Part shown: in pieces, positions 1 to 6,517 of the stretch | Numbering within the stretch: position 1 is the first letter of the stretch | Layout of the letters: each line of letters starts with the position of its first letter | The notes under the pieces: model-generated | What the model saw: only the letters and a program-made list of their open reading frames with translations | The model's database searches: none | What the model was told of the DNA's origin: nothing | Position numbers and translations under genes: made by a program | NCBI GenBank assembly: GCA_944390995.1 | Contig: CALXSA010000028.1 | Span: forward strand, 1-17,650 | DNA length: 17,650 bases | Source: an uncultured Clostridia bacterium | GTDB lineage: Bacteria > Bacillota_A > Clostridia > TANB77 > CAG-508 | Direction: 5' to 3'

Positions 1-1
1 C

Positions 2-424
2 GGTACATCTTCAACAAAGCCAGGCACAAATGCTGGCTACGACTGGGTTAAGGCAAATATAGAAAAGTTTATTGGCCAAGAAGCAGTAAAACCAGAAAAA
101 ATAATATTAGGAATACCTTTTTACACAAGACTATGGGAAGAAAACAATGGCAATTTAGAGTGCTATACAGTGGATATGGAAGACATAGAAGAGGTGATTC
201 CAGAAAATGTGACTAGAACTTGGGATGATAATTTAAAGCAGTATTACGTTGAATTTGTAGAAGATGGAATAACAAATAAAATGTGGATAGAAGATGCAGA
301 GTCAATAAAAGCAAAACTATCGCTTGTAAGCGAATATAACTTGGCAGGAGCAGCATACTGGACAAAAGATAGGGAGCCAGATAGCATTTGGGCTGTTATA
401 TCAGAAGCTTTGGGAGTTGAGTAA
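2..424 (+). CDS. C-terminal part of a family-18 glycosyl hydrolase (5' end outside window)
   Basis: The reading frame is open from base 2 to a TAA stop at 422-424, so the gene begins upstream of the window; the in-frame ATG at 170 is internal, not a start. The 140 visible residues match the last 140 residues of the convergent GH18 protein encoded at 627-2336 at roughly 79% identity, which assigns it to the same family. The visible part is the end of the GH18 barrel (segment GIPFYTRLWEE, then the insertion with TRTWDD and GITNKMW, then AGAAYW near the end). The catalytic DxxDxDxE motif would lie upstream and cannot be seen. The homology continues past both stop codons into the 3' flanks, so this is one half of an inverted gene duplication. 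Expected role: hydrolysis or binding of beta-1,4-linked amino-sugar polymers such as peptidoglycan. The exact substrate is inferred. Confidence 0.88.
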   Translation, partial: GTSSTKPGTNAGYDWVKANIEKFIGQEAVKPEKIILGIPFYTRLWEENNGNLECYTVDMEDIEEVIPENVTRTWDDNLKQYYVEFVEDGITNKMWIEDAESIKAKLSLVSEYNLAGAAYWTKDREPDSIWAVISEALGVE

Positions 425-453
425 ATTTTATTATAATTTATTATGGTGAAAAG

Positions 454-600
454 AGGTAGTAGGTATTTTTATTCTTTATGATGTAGTCTTAAGGTGGGGA
501 CCAACAAGTATACAAACTGTTAAACGAACGATAGTGAGTTTTATACAGTTTGTACGATGTTGGGGGGCGAAATCATAAAGAATAAAAATACCTACTACCT
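454..600. repeat. Long palindromic element A between convergent GH18 genes
   Basis: A 29-bp arm at 454-482 (starts AGGTAGTAGGTATTTTT) is perfectly reverse-complementary to 572-600. Inside the 89-nt interior is a second nested stem: CCAACA/TGTTGG outside and TACAAACTGT/ACAGTTTGTA inside, around a 24-nt loop. The whole folds into one long cruciform or hairpin that fills the gap between two convergent genes. Outside the arms, a 14-bp match (TTATAATTTATTAT and its complement at 607-620) continues into the duplicated gene ends. It could be a bidirectional terminator or transcription barrier, a MITE-like insertion, or the hinge of the inverted duplication. No clean U-tract follows either arm, so it is not a textbook terminator. 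Confidence 0.85.
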
Positions 601-626
601 TTTAATATAATAAATTATAAAAAAAC

Positions 627-2336
627 TTACTCTACTCCCAAATCTTCTGATATAACAGTCCAAATGCTGTCTGATTCTCTGCCATATTCCCAATATGCTG
701 CTCCTGCTAGGTTATATTCGTTTATCAAAGATAGTTTTGCCTGTATAGACTCTGCATCTTCGAGCCAAATTTTGTTTGTTATACCATCTTCTACAAATTC
801 AACATAGTATTGTTTTAGAGTATCATCCCAAGTTCTGCTTACTCCTTCTGGAATTACCTCTTCTATATCCTTCATGTCTACTGTAAATACCTCTAAGTTT
901 CCATTACTTTCTTCCCATAGTCTTGTATAAAAAGGTAACCCTAGAATAAGTTTTTCGGCTTTTACTTCTTCTTGTCCTAAAAATTTATCTACATTTGCCT
1001 TAACCCAATCATAACCAGAGTTTGTACCAGCTACTGCTGAGGAATTGCCGTATTGGTCATAAGCCATAAACACTATATAATCTGCCACATCTCCTATTAC
1101 ATGTCTGTCAAAGCACAAAGACCATTCTTCACTACCATCTGGTGCAGTAACATCTACTGATAACACAGCTCCCATTTCATTAAGTCTAGGCTTAAGTTCT
1201 ATTATAAATCTTGAGAATAAATCTTTGTCTTCATCATGCATATATTCAAAATCTATATTTATTCCATCTAAATCATATTGTACAATTAAGCTAATTATAT
1301 TTTCTATTAAGTCTTGCCTTAGGTTATAGTCTCTCATTATTTCTGCTGTTGTTTCTATATATGAATTATTTGATATGCTTGGCCAAACCATATATCCATT
1401 TGAATGAGCCCATTCCACATATTGTTTTCCAGCTTCTCCAGCATTATCGTATATTTCACCTTTTCCTTCGTCTACTAATGTAAAGAATGTTGGACTTACT
1501 ACATTTATTCCCTGTATATCTTCTCCAGATCTATCAGGTGCTGTATAATATTCTGAATAGTAATCCCAAACCATGCTTATTTTTCCATCTATTTGCTTTT
1601 TCGTTTCTATGGTTTCTCTTACTACATAGTCATCTCCCAAAGTATTCTCTTTAACATAACCAAGCTTGCCTGTATCAGTTCTTACTTCTACCCAACCATC
1701 AACAACATTATTCTTTCCTTCAGCATTTTGCACTATCGTAACTGTTTCTTTCTCTTCTATTGTATCCACCGTTCTAGAGAATGTTGTTGGATATGCCTTT
1801 ACATTGCTATTTTTTGCACTATCTGCTAGTACATATCTTCTATCTTTTGAATCTACAGTTATTGTATTAGTAGATTCTATATATGATATTTCTACATTGT
1901 ATGTGTCTTTAAAACTAGAAAATGGAATATAGTAAGTGTCATCACGCTCTATAATAATACCAGAAGTTTGCACACTAGTTCCATTGTTTACCATAGTATT
2001 TTCACCTATTACCATGCTAGTAACTTGGTTTTCTGATGTAGTTATTATTTGATTATATTTTTCATCATAATATATGTATGGATCAAAGAAATTTTCAATA
2101 TCTTCCATAGATACATATATTACACCATTTTCTATGATTACATCCTTTTTTAGGTCTCCTGTTACATTACTATTGTTTATGACTAGGTTTGTTTTATCAC
2201 TTATTTCTGTATTCACATAGTTTGGTGCATATTTTAGAATTACAAATGCAAGCCATACTAAAATTGCAACAACTATTATTTTATATAAAAATTTTCCTTT
2301 TACTTTCTCTTCTGCTCTTCTCGCTTTTCTCGACAT
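627..2336 (-). CDS. Membrane-anchored family-18 glycosyl hydrolase with stalk and SH3-like domains
   Basis: 569 residues. A basic N-terminus is followed by one transmembrane helix (about residues 17-36) with no cleavage site apparent, so the protein is probably anchored with its bulk outside the membrane. Residues ~55-165 resemble the copper-amine-oxidase N-terminal 'stalk' domain common in clostridial surface proteins. Residues ~175-240 look like a bacterial SH3 domain (DGWVEVRTDTGKLGYV). Residues ~250-569 are the GH18 barrel. The catalytic motif DGINIDFE lies at 357-364, with E364 as proton donor. Related GH18 proteins such as YaaH-type enzymes act on spore or cell-wall peptidoglycan; substrate here is inferred. 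The ATG start is supported by AGGAG about 5 nt upstream and a strong promoter at 2375-2403. Its paralog faces it at 2-424. Family assignment is firm, biological target is not. Confidence 0.9.
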   Translation of the reverse strand: MSRKARRAEEKVKGKFLYKIIVVAILVWLAFVILKYAPNYVNTEISDKTNLVINNSNVTGDLKKDVIIENGVIYVSMEDIENFFDPYIYYDEKYNQIITTSENQVTSMVIGENTMVNNGTSVQTSGIIIERDDTYYIPFSSFKDTYNVEISYIESTNTITVDSKDRRYVLADSAKNSNVKAYPTTFSRTVDTIEEKETVTIVQNAEGKNNVVDGWVEVRTDTGKLGYVKENTLGDDYVVRETIETKKQIDGKISMVWDYYSEYYTAPDRSGEDIQGINVVSPTFFTLVDEGKGEIYDNAGEAGKQYVEWAHSNGYMVWPSISNNSYIETTAEIMRDYNLRQDLIENIISLIVQYDLDGINIDFEYMHDEDKDLFSRFIIELKPRLNEMGAVLSVDVTAPDGSEEWSLCFDRHVIGDVADYIVFMAYDQYGNSSAVAGTNSGYDWVKANVDKFLGQEEVKAEKLILGLPFYTRLWEESNGNLEVFTVDMKDIEEVIPEGVSRTWDDTLKQYYVEFVEDGITNKIWLEDAESIQAKLSLINEYNLAGAAYWEYGRESDSIWTVISEDLGVE

Positions 2337-2374
2337 ATTTTTCTCCTATTTTTTCAACGTTTAGTTTTTGAATC

Positions 2375-2403
2375 ACTATATCATAAAAAAGATAATTGTG
2401 CAA
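2375..2403 (-). promoter_or_regulatory. Sigma-A type promoter for the GH18 gene
   Basis: Read on the minus strand: -35 TTGCAC (2398-2403), 17-nt spacer, -10 TATAGT (2375-2380), with TG one base before the -10 (extended -10, TGATATAGT). The start codon is 38 nt downstream. Confidence 0.7.
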
Positions 2404-2534
2404 TAAAAGAAGTAAAATTTTATAATGTTAAATGCACAAGACTTTTTTGCCTCTATGTTTTGATAAAAAGGTGTTTTTACATAACTAATATCTAGAATAA
2501 AAAAATACTGATTATTATACTATGAAATTTTGCT

Positions 2535-2577
2535 AAAAAAATACTATAAGTCTATTATAACTTATAGTATTTTTTTT
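2535..2577. terminator. Bidirectional rho-independent terminator
   Basis: Stem with arms around TACTATAAG (2542-2550) and CTTATAGTA (2561-2569), extended by A7 on one side and T8 on the other, with a 10-nt loop. The T-tract overlaps the stop codon (2576-2578) of the 62-residue minus-strand gene, so termination begins directly at the end of its coding region. Confidence 0.8.
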
Positions 2578-2764
2578 ACATATTAAAGAATATTACTAAG
2601 GCTCCTATTATTGCCACAATAAAGCCCAATATTTTTAACCCCCAAGCTGCTTGGTTTTGGTCTCCAAAACCAAATAATTTTCGAGTTATAATTCTTGCAT
2701 CATATACCATTATAACTCCTAAAATCACTATCAATAGTGCTATAAACTTTATTATTTGTTCCAC
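2576..2764 (-). CDS. Small two-helix membrane protein, unknown function
   Basis: 62 residues starting with GTG at 2762-2764. AGGAGG (2773-2778 on the plus strand as CCTCCT) sits 8 nt upstream and supports this start. Two hydrophobic helices (about residues 4-21 and 43-60) flank a short polar loop with ARIITRKLFGFGDQNQ, which would give a hairpin-like membrane protein. I do not recognise a characterised family. It follows the epimerase-like gene by 68 nt on the same strand and may be co-transcribed with it. A terminator overlaps its stop codon. The strong ribosome site, good start and terminator argue that it is a real gene rather than a chance frame. Confidence 0.75.
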   Translation of the reverse strand: MEQIIKFIALLIVILGVIMVYDARIITRKLFGFGDQNQAAWGLKILGFIVAIIGALVIFFNM

Positions 2765-2832
2765 GTAGTAAACCTCCTTATTGCTCTTTCCTAAAATAGA
2801 ATTTTATGAACATTCTCTTTTGGTATATACTA

Positions 2833-3702
2833 TTAAAAGAACTCTACTGTGTATTTGCACTCAAATGTCTCACTTGGTTTTAATGATATAATATCTGGCT
2901 TTTGAATAAATACTCCTGTACTTTTTATAGTATCTGCAGTTGAATACCAAGGCTCTATACATATAAAAGGTGCATTTGGTTTTGACCATACTGCTAGGTA
3001 TGGAAAACCTGTAAAGTCCATTGTAAGTAGTTTTTTGCCTGTTGATTTATTCATCAAGCTAATCTTTTTTGATGTGATTCCTTTCATAATTAAAGCATCA
3101 TTATTAAATGTAGTTGAGCCTATAGCAAGTCTTCTTTTATCTAACATTGGATTTCTAGCATATTCTGTTCCTACTAGTCCATCTACTAAATACAAAAAGT
3201 GAATTTTGTCTTCATCTTCTTCAAATTCTAAATAATAATTTTCTTTTTTTAGTTCTTCTTGCTCTATTTTAAATCCTGGGTGTCCACCTATTCCGAAAGG
3301 AAGAGTTACATCTCCTGTATTTATAACTTTATATATAGTAGTTAATTTATTTTCATCTAGTCTGTATGTTGTATATAGTTCAAAGTCATAAGGATATCTA
3401 TTTTTTGTAATTTTATTGCTTCTTAAAACATAAGAATGAAAATTATCTAGCTTTGTTATTGGCTCGAACTCAAAATCTCTAGCGAAACCGTGTTGTGGCA
3501 TTTCAAATATTCTACTATTTATAATTGTTTTATTTAGCTTTAGCTTACCTACTACTGGAAATAGTACTGGCCAATGTCTTTTCCAATACACTTTTCCATT
3601 TTCGTCTACACAATCTGGTCCTTGGTGGACTCTTTCTTCGCCATTTAGTTTAAAGCTTACTAATTCTCCACCCATTTTTGAGGTTAGCATTTTTGCGTCC
3701 AT
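2833..3702 (-). CDS. Aldose 1-epimerase family protein (LacX-like)
   Basis: 289 residues, normal length for the LacX/YihR-like branch of the galactose-mutarotase superfamily. These enzymes interconvert alpha and beta anomers of sugars or hexose phosphates in the cytoplasm. Family landmarks visible: GGELVSFK at the N-terminus, WPVLFPVVG (44-52), PQHGFARD (69-76, with H71 and R75), GIGGHPGF (137-144, with H141 as likely general acid) and FICIEPW (246-252, with E250 as likely base). No signal peptide. The ATG start has GGAGAG about 6 nt upstream and a near-consensus promoter at 3746-3774. The sugar substrate cannot be told from sequence. The next gene upstream (3917-5431) is a GH13 enzyme, but a terminator separates them, so they are not one operon. 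Confidence 0.9.
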   Translation of the reverse strand: MDAKMLTSKMGGELVSFKLNGEERVHQGPDCVDENGKVYWKRHWPVLFPVVGKLKLNKTIINSRIFEMPQHGFARDFEFEPITKLDNFHSYVLRSNKITKNRYPYDFELYTTYRLDENKLTTIYKVINTGDVTLPFGIGGHPGFKIEQEELKKENYYLEFEEDEDKIHFLYLVDGLVGTEYARNPMLDKRRLAIGSTTFNNDALIMKGITSKKISLMNKSTGKKLLTMDFTGFPYLAVWSKPNAPFICIEPWYSTADTIKSTGVFIQKPDIISLKPSETFECKYTVEFF

Positions 3703-3745
3703 TTAGTTCTCTCCTATTCTTCAAAATTCTACAATTTTCCTATAT

Positions 3746-3774
3746 ATAATATTGTTTTTTTATGTAAATGTCAA
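3746..3774 (-). promoter_or_regulatory. Sigma-A promoter for the epimerase gene
   Basis: On the minus strand: TTGACA (3769-3774), 17-nt spacer, TATTAT (3746-3751). Perfect -35 and 5/6 -10. It lies about 43 nt upstream of the ATG. Confidence 0.78.
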
Positions 3775-3795
3775 TAGTTTTACGGCAAATTCGTT

Positions 3796-3827
3796 AAAAA
3801 TGCGAGACCTATTAGGCCTCGCATTTT
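3796..3827 (-). terminator. Rho-independent terminator after the GH13 gene
   Basis: Stem arms AAAATGCGAG and CTCGCATTTT, extended inward by CCT/AGG after one mismatch, with a very short loop. On the minus strand the stem runs into a T5 tract. It separates the GH13 gene from the epimerase promoter. Confidence 0.75.
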
Positions 3828-3916
3828 ATCCCTCCTTTATATTCTCCATTGTAAAACAAAAATCGACAATACTTTTATTAACTTCTTTGGTCCACAGCTT
3901 GTAGCTTCATGGTATT

Positions 3917-5431
3917 TTAATAGATGATAGTATACGTAGCAATCGTATAAACAATCGCTCCGTACGGTTTCAGAACACTGGAATCGCTCCCGTTCAGGCT
4001 AAAGATAACTTTGCTATTAGGGATATTTACACCAATATACTGCTCGGAATTAGTTCTGTTTATCACAGTAACAACAATTCCATATTTGCTTCTCCTTGTA
4101 ATTTCAAGGATTTGCTCATTAATATAGGTCTGCATATCTCCATCAGACAAAATATTCTTAAGAGATTTCCTTAAGTGCCCGAGCTGGATGTAATATTCCA
4201 AAAGTTCTAGGTTTTCATTTCCCCAAGGATATGGCTTGCGATTAAATGGATCCTTGTTGCCACTTATTCCAGCTTCTGTTCCATAGAAAGTCATTGGAAT
4301 TCCTTTGGACATATACTGTGCAAGAGTGGCCAGTTTCAGCCTGTTTATCGCCTCCCAGTTCAAGCAGTAATCATTTTCAGATTCCCACTTTCTAAAGTCG
4401 AAAGTGTCGAAACTATTATAGCCTCTCCACGGATCTTCAATGTTCCAAATCTGTCCTTGATACGGATTTTCTAGCATTCCTCTTCCTTGAAGCATATTAA
4501 GTGCTCGAGGAGTGTCATGTGTGTCTATGTGGTTCCACAGAACTTCCTGTACCTCTAACGGGTACTTTGCAATATTCCGTGTATATGCATCGTAGTGCAA
4601 GTAATTGCCATACCGTACCCATCTATGAATTGCATCAGTAAATGGATAATTCATAACAGAATCCACTTGTCCATCATAAATTTGAGGGTTTCCCCTATTT
4701 ATGGCAAAATTCCACATTTCGCTTACAATAAGCACTTCAGGATTTATGCTTCTTGCTTTTTCCTTAATTTTTATGAGAAACTCTTTTGGAAGAGTCTCAC
4801 CTAAATCAAGACGTATGCAGTCAGCACCCTTCTCAATGTACATTTGGACAACACTACAACAATACTCTTGGTAGTCTGGATTAAGTTTATTGCACTGAGG
4901 CATATCCTTAAATCCATACCAATACACAGGATTGCCATTGTAATCCCACTCGAACCATTCCCTGTACTTCTCGTCACCATTCAAAGCTCTTTGGAAAAAC
5001 TCGCTCCATGCTCCCATGTGATTAAACACAAGGTCCACAGCAACAAGCATCTTTCTTAAATGAGCTTCAAAGCAAAGGCTAATAAAATCATTCCAATCAC
5101 CAATGTACGGATCAATTATTCTTTGATCACCCACATCGTAATGGTGATTTGTCTTTGTCATAGAAATTGGACTCAAGTATAGCAAATTGATTCCAAGCTT
5201 TTCCAGATAATCCAACTTTTGAATTATCCCTTTAAGATTGCCTCCATAAAAATACTCGTTCCTGTACTCGCCATCCTGGTCAGGCCACCACTCAGGCATA
5301 GTATCGTTCCACTGTTTGATTCTCCTTCCTTCAACAAAAGGAATTTCTGGACCTGCACGGCAAAACCTATCAACAAAGATATGATAACCCGTTCTGCCCT
5401 TAAACCGTTTCGGAATATAAATTTTATCCAT
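3917..5431 (-). CDS. Alpha-amylase family (GH13) glucan hydrolase, probably cytoplasmic
   Basis: 504 residues of a (beta/alpha)8 GH13 enzyme, closest in look to neopullulanase/cyclomaltodextrinase-type or maltodextrin-degrading enzymes. The four conserved regions are intact. Region I is DLVFNH (133-138). Region II is CIRLDLGE, with R207 and nucleophile D209. Region III is VLIVSEMW, with acid/base E238. Region IV is HIDTHDTPRA, with H305 and D306. The late segment FNRKPYPWGNE (396-406) is also typical. There is no signal peptide, so it should act on imported oligosaccharides. The ATG start has AAAGGAG 7 nt upstream. The gene has its own promoter (5484-5512) and terminator (3796-3827). Its base composition is clearly richer in G+C than the neighbours: two sampled 60-base rows have 27 and 30 G+C, against 14 in the epimerase and 22 in recG. 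This suggests horizontal acquisition. Exact specificity is unknown. Confidence 0.9.
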   Translation of the reverse strand: MDKIYIPKRFKGRTGYHIFVDRFCRAGPEIPFVEGRRIKQWNDTMPEWWPDQDGEYRNEYFYGGNLKGIIQKLDYLEKLGINLLYLSPISMTKTNHHYDVGDQRIIDPYIGDWNDFISLCFEAHLRKMLVAVDLVFNHMGAWSEFFQRALNGDEKYREWFEWDYNGNPVYWYGFKDMPQCNKLNPDYQEYCCSVVQMYIEKGADCIRLDLGETLPKEFLIKIKEKARSINPEVLIVSEMWNFAINRGNPQIYDGQVDSVMNYPFTDAIHRWVRYGNYLHYDAYTRNIAKYPLEVQEVLWNHIDTHDTPRALNMLQGRGMLENPYQGQIWNIEDPWRGYNSFDTFDFRKWESENDYCLNWEAINRLKLATLAQYMSKGIPMTFYGTEAGISGNKDPFNRKPYPWGNENLELLEYYIQLGHLRKSLKNILSDGDMQTYINEQILEITRRSKYGIVVTVINRTNSEQYIGVNIPNSKVIFSLNGSDSSVLKPYGAIVYTIATYTIIY

Positions 5432-5483
5432 AGTGTGCTCCTTTCTTTAATTAACTAAAGGATAAAACTTCGTACATACCTAT

Positions 5484-5512
5484 ACTTTACTACCTTTTTG
5501 CTAAAATGTCAA
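5484..5512 (-). promoter_or_regulatory. Sigma-A promoter for the GH13 gene
   Basis: On the minus strand: TTGACA (5507-5512), 17-nt spacer, TAAAGT (5484-5489). Perfect -35, weaker -10. The start codon is about 52 nt downstream. Confidence 0.6.
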
Positions 5513-5529
5513 TCATTTTTATCGCGTTT

Positions 5530-5667
5530 GTCGGGTTTGGGGACAGGCTCTTTTGCGACAAAGATGTCGGGTTTTGGGACAGGCTCTTTTCCGACATTTT
5601 TGTCACCTTCGGGGACAGATCTGATTTGGACATGCTTGTCATCTTTTTGGACAGGTCTGATTGAGAC
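5530..5667. repeat. Array of four degenerate 30-nt units at exact 36-nt period
   Basis: Units at 5530-5559, 5566-5595, 5602-5631 and 5638-5667 each begin GTC, end GAC and carry GGGACAG or GGACAG in the middle followed by CTnnTT. They are separated by 6-nt spacers of form AnnnnT, so each junction reads GACAnnnnTGTC. Units 1 and 2 are nearly identical; 3 and 4 are diverged. There are no cas genes and the spacers are only 6 nt, so this is not CRISPR. Inverted copies of units 1-2 lie at 6451-6516, on the other side of the flavin reductase gene. Confidence 0.8.
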
Positions 5668-5700
5668 ATATCTTTTTTCTTATTGTAGCAATCTAAGTTT

Positions 5701-5730
5701 TAAGGACAAGTCTTTTTAGACCTGTCCTTA
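5701..5730. repeat. Hairpin related to the 36-nt-period array
   Basis: Arms TAAGGACAAGTCT and AGACCTGTCCTTA around TTTT, 13 pairs with one G-U or mismatch. The arm shares GGACAGGTCT with the fourth array unit. It starts 14 nt beyond the flavin reductase stop codon and could stall or protect that transcript, but no U-tract follows it on the minus strand. Confidence 0.6.
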
Positions 5731-5744
5731 GCTAACATACTTTT

Positions 5745-6338
5745 CTATTTTCTTCTTCTCTTCTGTTTCTGATTTTGTTTCTGCTTCTGCACAGAAAAGC
5801 CAAACCTACCAATTTTCCTTCCCATACTATAATAATGCCCATTTGAGTATGCAATTAAATTACATTTAGAAATATCAAAAGCTCCTTTTTCATCTATATA
5901 TTTTTCATCTGCATCTATTGATAGCACCTCTGCAATAAACATGTGATGACTTCCAAGCTCTCTTATTTCTTTAACCTTGCATTCTATTGCCACAGGACTT
6001 TCTTTTATTATTGGGCATTTTACAAATTCTCCTTGTTCCTTAGTAAGATGCATTTCTTTAAATTTATCTACTTTAGTGCCAGTCTTTACTCCACACCAAT
6101 CAGTTGCGAATGCTAATTTTTCATTTGTAAGGTTAATTACAAACTCCCCTTGTTCCTTTATCAAATTATATGAATACCTCTCTGGCCTTACAGAAATATA
6201 GCACATTGCTGGATTTGTGTTAATAATTCCTGTCCACGCAACTGTCATAATATTCGCTTTTTCCATAGTTCCACAAGATACCATAACGGCTGGAAGTGGG
6301 TATATAAATGTTCCTGCTTTCCAAATTTTTCTACTCAT
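5745..6338 (-). CDS. Flavin reductase-like FMN-binding protein (flavoredoxin type)
   Basis: 197 residues. Residues 1-183 match the flavin-reductase-like fold that binds FMN non-covalently. Members transfer electrons or reduce flavins in the cytoplasm. Visible signatures: PLPAVMVSCG (14-23), NIMTVAWTG (29-37), NPAMCYISVRPERYS (42-56), GEFVINL (64-70), KCPIIKESPVAIECK (107-121), HHMFIAEV (131-138) and LIAYSNGHYYSMGRKIGRFGFSV (161-183, the usual C-terminal end). Beyond that lies a strongly basic tail of K, Q and R (184-197) encoded by a pyrimidine-rich tract, which relatives normally lack. The ATG has GGAGG 7 nt upstream. A 22-bp palindrome lies just before the ribosome site, and inverted repeat arrays bracket the gene. 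Electron partner unknown. Confidence 0.87.
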   Translation of the reverse strand: MSRKIWKAGTFIYPLPAVMVSCGTMEKANIMTVAWTGIINTNPAMCYISVRPERYSYNLIKEQGEFVINLTNEKLAFATDWCGVKTGTKVDKFKEMHLTKEQGEFVKCPIIKESPVAIECKVKEIRELGSHHMFIAEVLSIDADEKYIDEKGAFDISKCNLIAYSNGHYYSMGRKIGRFGFSVQKQKQNQKQKRRRK

Positions 6339-6358
6339 TTTAATCCTCCATACATTTC

Positions 6359-6380
6359 AATTCTAACTAGAGTTAGAATT
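6359..6380. promoter_or_regulatory. 22-bp palindrome, possible repressor operator
   Basis: Arms AATTCTAACT and AGTTAGAATT are perfect 10-bp inverted repeats around a 2-bp centre (AG). The site sits 21 nt upstream of the flavin reductase start codon, in the leader. Its size and compact symmetry are like MarR-, TetR- or HxlR-type operators that often control flavin or quinone oxidoreductases. No regulator gene is adjacent, so this is inference. Confidence 0.5.
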
Positions 6381-6450
6381 TATTAATGTTTTCTTTTCTT
6401 ACTTGTTATTCTGATTTGTCTAATACACTATGCCTAAGTCTGACAACTTT

Positions 6451-6516
6451 GTCGCAAAAGAGCCTGTCCCCAAACCCGACATCTTTGTCGCAAAAGAGCC
6501 TGTCCCCAAACACGAC
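6451..6516. repeat. Inverted copy of the 30-nt/36-nt array
   Basis: Two units, 6451-6480 and 6487-6516, separated by ATCTTT. Together they are the reverse complement of 5530-5595 with about three mismatches over 66 nt. The last base lies one nucleotide before the recG stop codon (6518-6520). A possible degenerate third unit ends with GAC at 6442-6444 after the same 6-nt spacing. Confidence 0.82.
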
Positions 6517-6517
6517 A

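Noticed and set aside
454..600. Element A as a retron or other reverse-transcriptase associated RNA
   Set aside because: No reverse transcriptase or effector gene is nearby; nested inverted repeats alone are not sufficient.
1593..1932. Open frames antisense to the GH18, recG, rarA, SPFH and spoVAD genes
   Set aside because: They lack ribosome sites and resemble no family, and they lie wholly within well-supported genes on the other strand.
5530..5667. CRISPR array (36-nt period)
   Set aside because: The period is CRISPR-like, but the spacers are only 6 nt, the units are degenerate, and no cas genes are present.
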